NCBI RefSeq assembly: GCF_903853455.1
Contig: NZ_CAINTR010000196.1
Coordinates: 1 to 32,642 of the forward strand
DNA: 32,642 nt
Origin: an uncultured Magnetospirillum sp.
GTDB taxonomy: Bacteria; Pseudomonadota; Alphaproteobacteria; Rhodospirillales; Magnetospirillaceae
Reading direction: 5' to 3'
The notes beneath the pieces were generated by a model. It did not search any database, was not told the origin of the DNA, and was given only the letters and a program-made list of their open reading frames with translations. Numbering within the stretch: position 1 is the first letter of the stretch; each line of letters opens with the position of its first letter. The position numbers and the translations under genes were made by a program. Positions 32,420 through 32,642 of this stretch are shown in pieces.

Positions 32420-32424
32420 TTGAA

Positions 32425-32429
32425 CCTCA
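32425..32429 (-). promoter_or_regulatory. Ribosome binding site of the giant gene
   Basis: On the reverse strand TGAGG is followed by TTCAA and then ATG, a 5-nt spacing from a good anti-SD match. This fixes the start at 32419. Confidence 0.75.
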
Positions 32430-32455
32430 GCATATGATCCAGAATTTCGGTATCA

Positions 32456-32485
32456 ATTATGCTCTGAATGCGCGGGGATCGGCAA
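32456..32485 (-). promoter_or_regulatory. Weak sigma-70-type promoter candidate
   Basis: On the reverse strand TTGCCG (32480-32485) and CATAAT (32456-32461) are separated by 18 bp. The -10 matches consensus at 5 of 6 positions, the -35 at 4 of 6. It would give a leader of about 30 nt and lies in the only AT-richer patch upstream of the gene. Confidence 0.25.
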
Positions 32486-32642
32486 GCAAAGGAGTTGGTC
32501 AGCAGCGGTTCTCAGTATGGGCTTGCGCGAGGGTATGAGGTTTCGGGGCGGGGTTGAGCGTTGTGGGGTTGGGATCATCAAGGTGGCTGCGGGGGCGGTC
32601 TCCCGGTTCGGATGGTTCGCAAGAGGCTTCCCCAGGATGGGA

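Larger units (their letters stand above)
23741..31144 (-). repeat. Ala-rich, probably helical extension (residues 426-2893)
   Basis: About 2,470 residues are dominated by Ala with Thr, Ser, Asp, Val, Gln and Asn. Charged and aromatic residues are few, and Gly and Pro are rare except at module borders. Stretches such as AAAAADAATLT and SAAAAQASAAAGDASAA suggest long helices, possibly coiled coils or helical bundles, though I see no strict heptad throughout. Tyr-rich islands (YYNA, TYSTYYSLNAAY) and TGTTVVD modules break the pattern. On the + strand the DNA looks like GGCGGCGGT tracts, which generates long but spurious open frames. I know no family for it. Confidence 0.7.

Noticed and set aside
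32430-32457. Alternative promoter TTGATA-16-TATGCT right before the giant gene.
   Set aside because: Its start point would fall at or after the Shine-Dalgarno sequence, giving a leaderless message that could not use the strong RBS.

Overview
The window is dominated by one uninterrupted reverse-strand gene of 31.6 kb (32419 down to 842), coding for a 10,525-residue protein of roughly 1 MDa. The DNA is very GC-rich with strong G/C third-position bias. The N-terminal FecR-like module and the RTX, LamG and cadherin-like modules are a style common in alphaproteobacteria. A Rhodospirillales/Magnetospirillum-type host is a reasonable guess, but no marker gene here proves it.

Layout of the giant protein, N to C: a BapA-prefix-like segment (about 41-110); a FecR/retention-module-like domain (131-308); a proline-rich linker with a run of 17 prolines (309-425); an enormous Ala/Thr/Ser/Asp-rich, probably helical segment (426-2893) with several dispersed internal modules; cadherin/VCBS-like domains (2894-3393); twelve tandem units of about 53 residues, the central ones alternating 52 and 55 to give a 107-residue super-repeat (3394-4050); RTX block 1 (4051-4228); about 14 propeller-like units of roughly 50 residues (4229-4982); RTX block 2 (4983-5499); LamG 1; RTX block 3 ending like a normal RTX C-terminus (5729-5975); then a long cassette array of LamG domains 2-14 punctuated by cadherin-like modules of about 97 residues (5976-9885); an autotransporter-like beta-helix stretch (9886-10347); and a short RTX-like C-terminus with a likely type I secretion signal (10348-10525).

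The simplest reading is a giant type I-secreted surface adhesin: the N-terminus may hold it at the cell, the Ala-rich and repeat zones extend it, and the many lectin-like LamG and cadherin-like modules provide binding surface. Transporter, outer-membrane pore and periplasmic protease genes are not in the window, so the secretion route is inferred.

Downstream of the gene (positions 1-841) lie the 3' part of a small forward gene that resembles the N-terminal part of the DUF1612/RHE_PE00001 family, a 38-bp interrupted palindrome covering its stop codon, and a segment containing a near-canonical group II intron domain V hairpin (661-693) but no reverse transcriptase, so an intron remnant or an ORF-less intron. 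No convincing terminator was seen after the giant gene. Upstream, a good Shine-Dalgarno sequence sits 5 nt before the ATG and a weak promoter candidate lies about 40-65 bp upstream. Positions 32486-32642 hold nothing I can identify.
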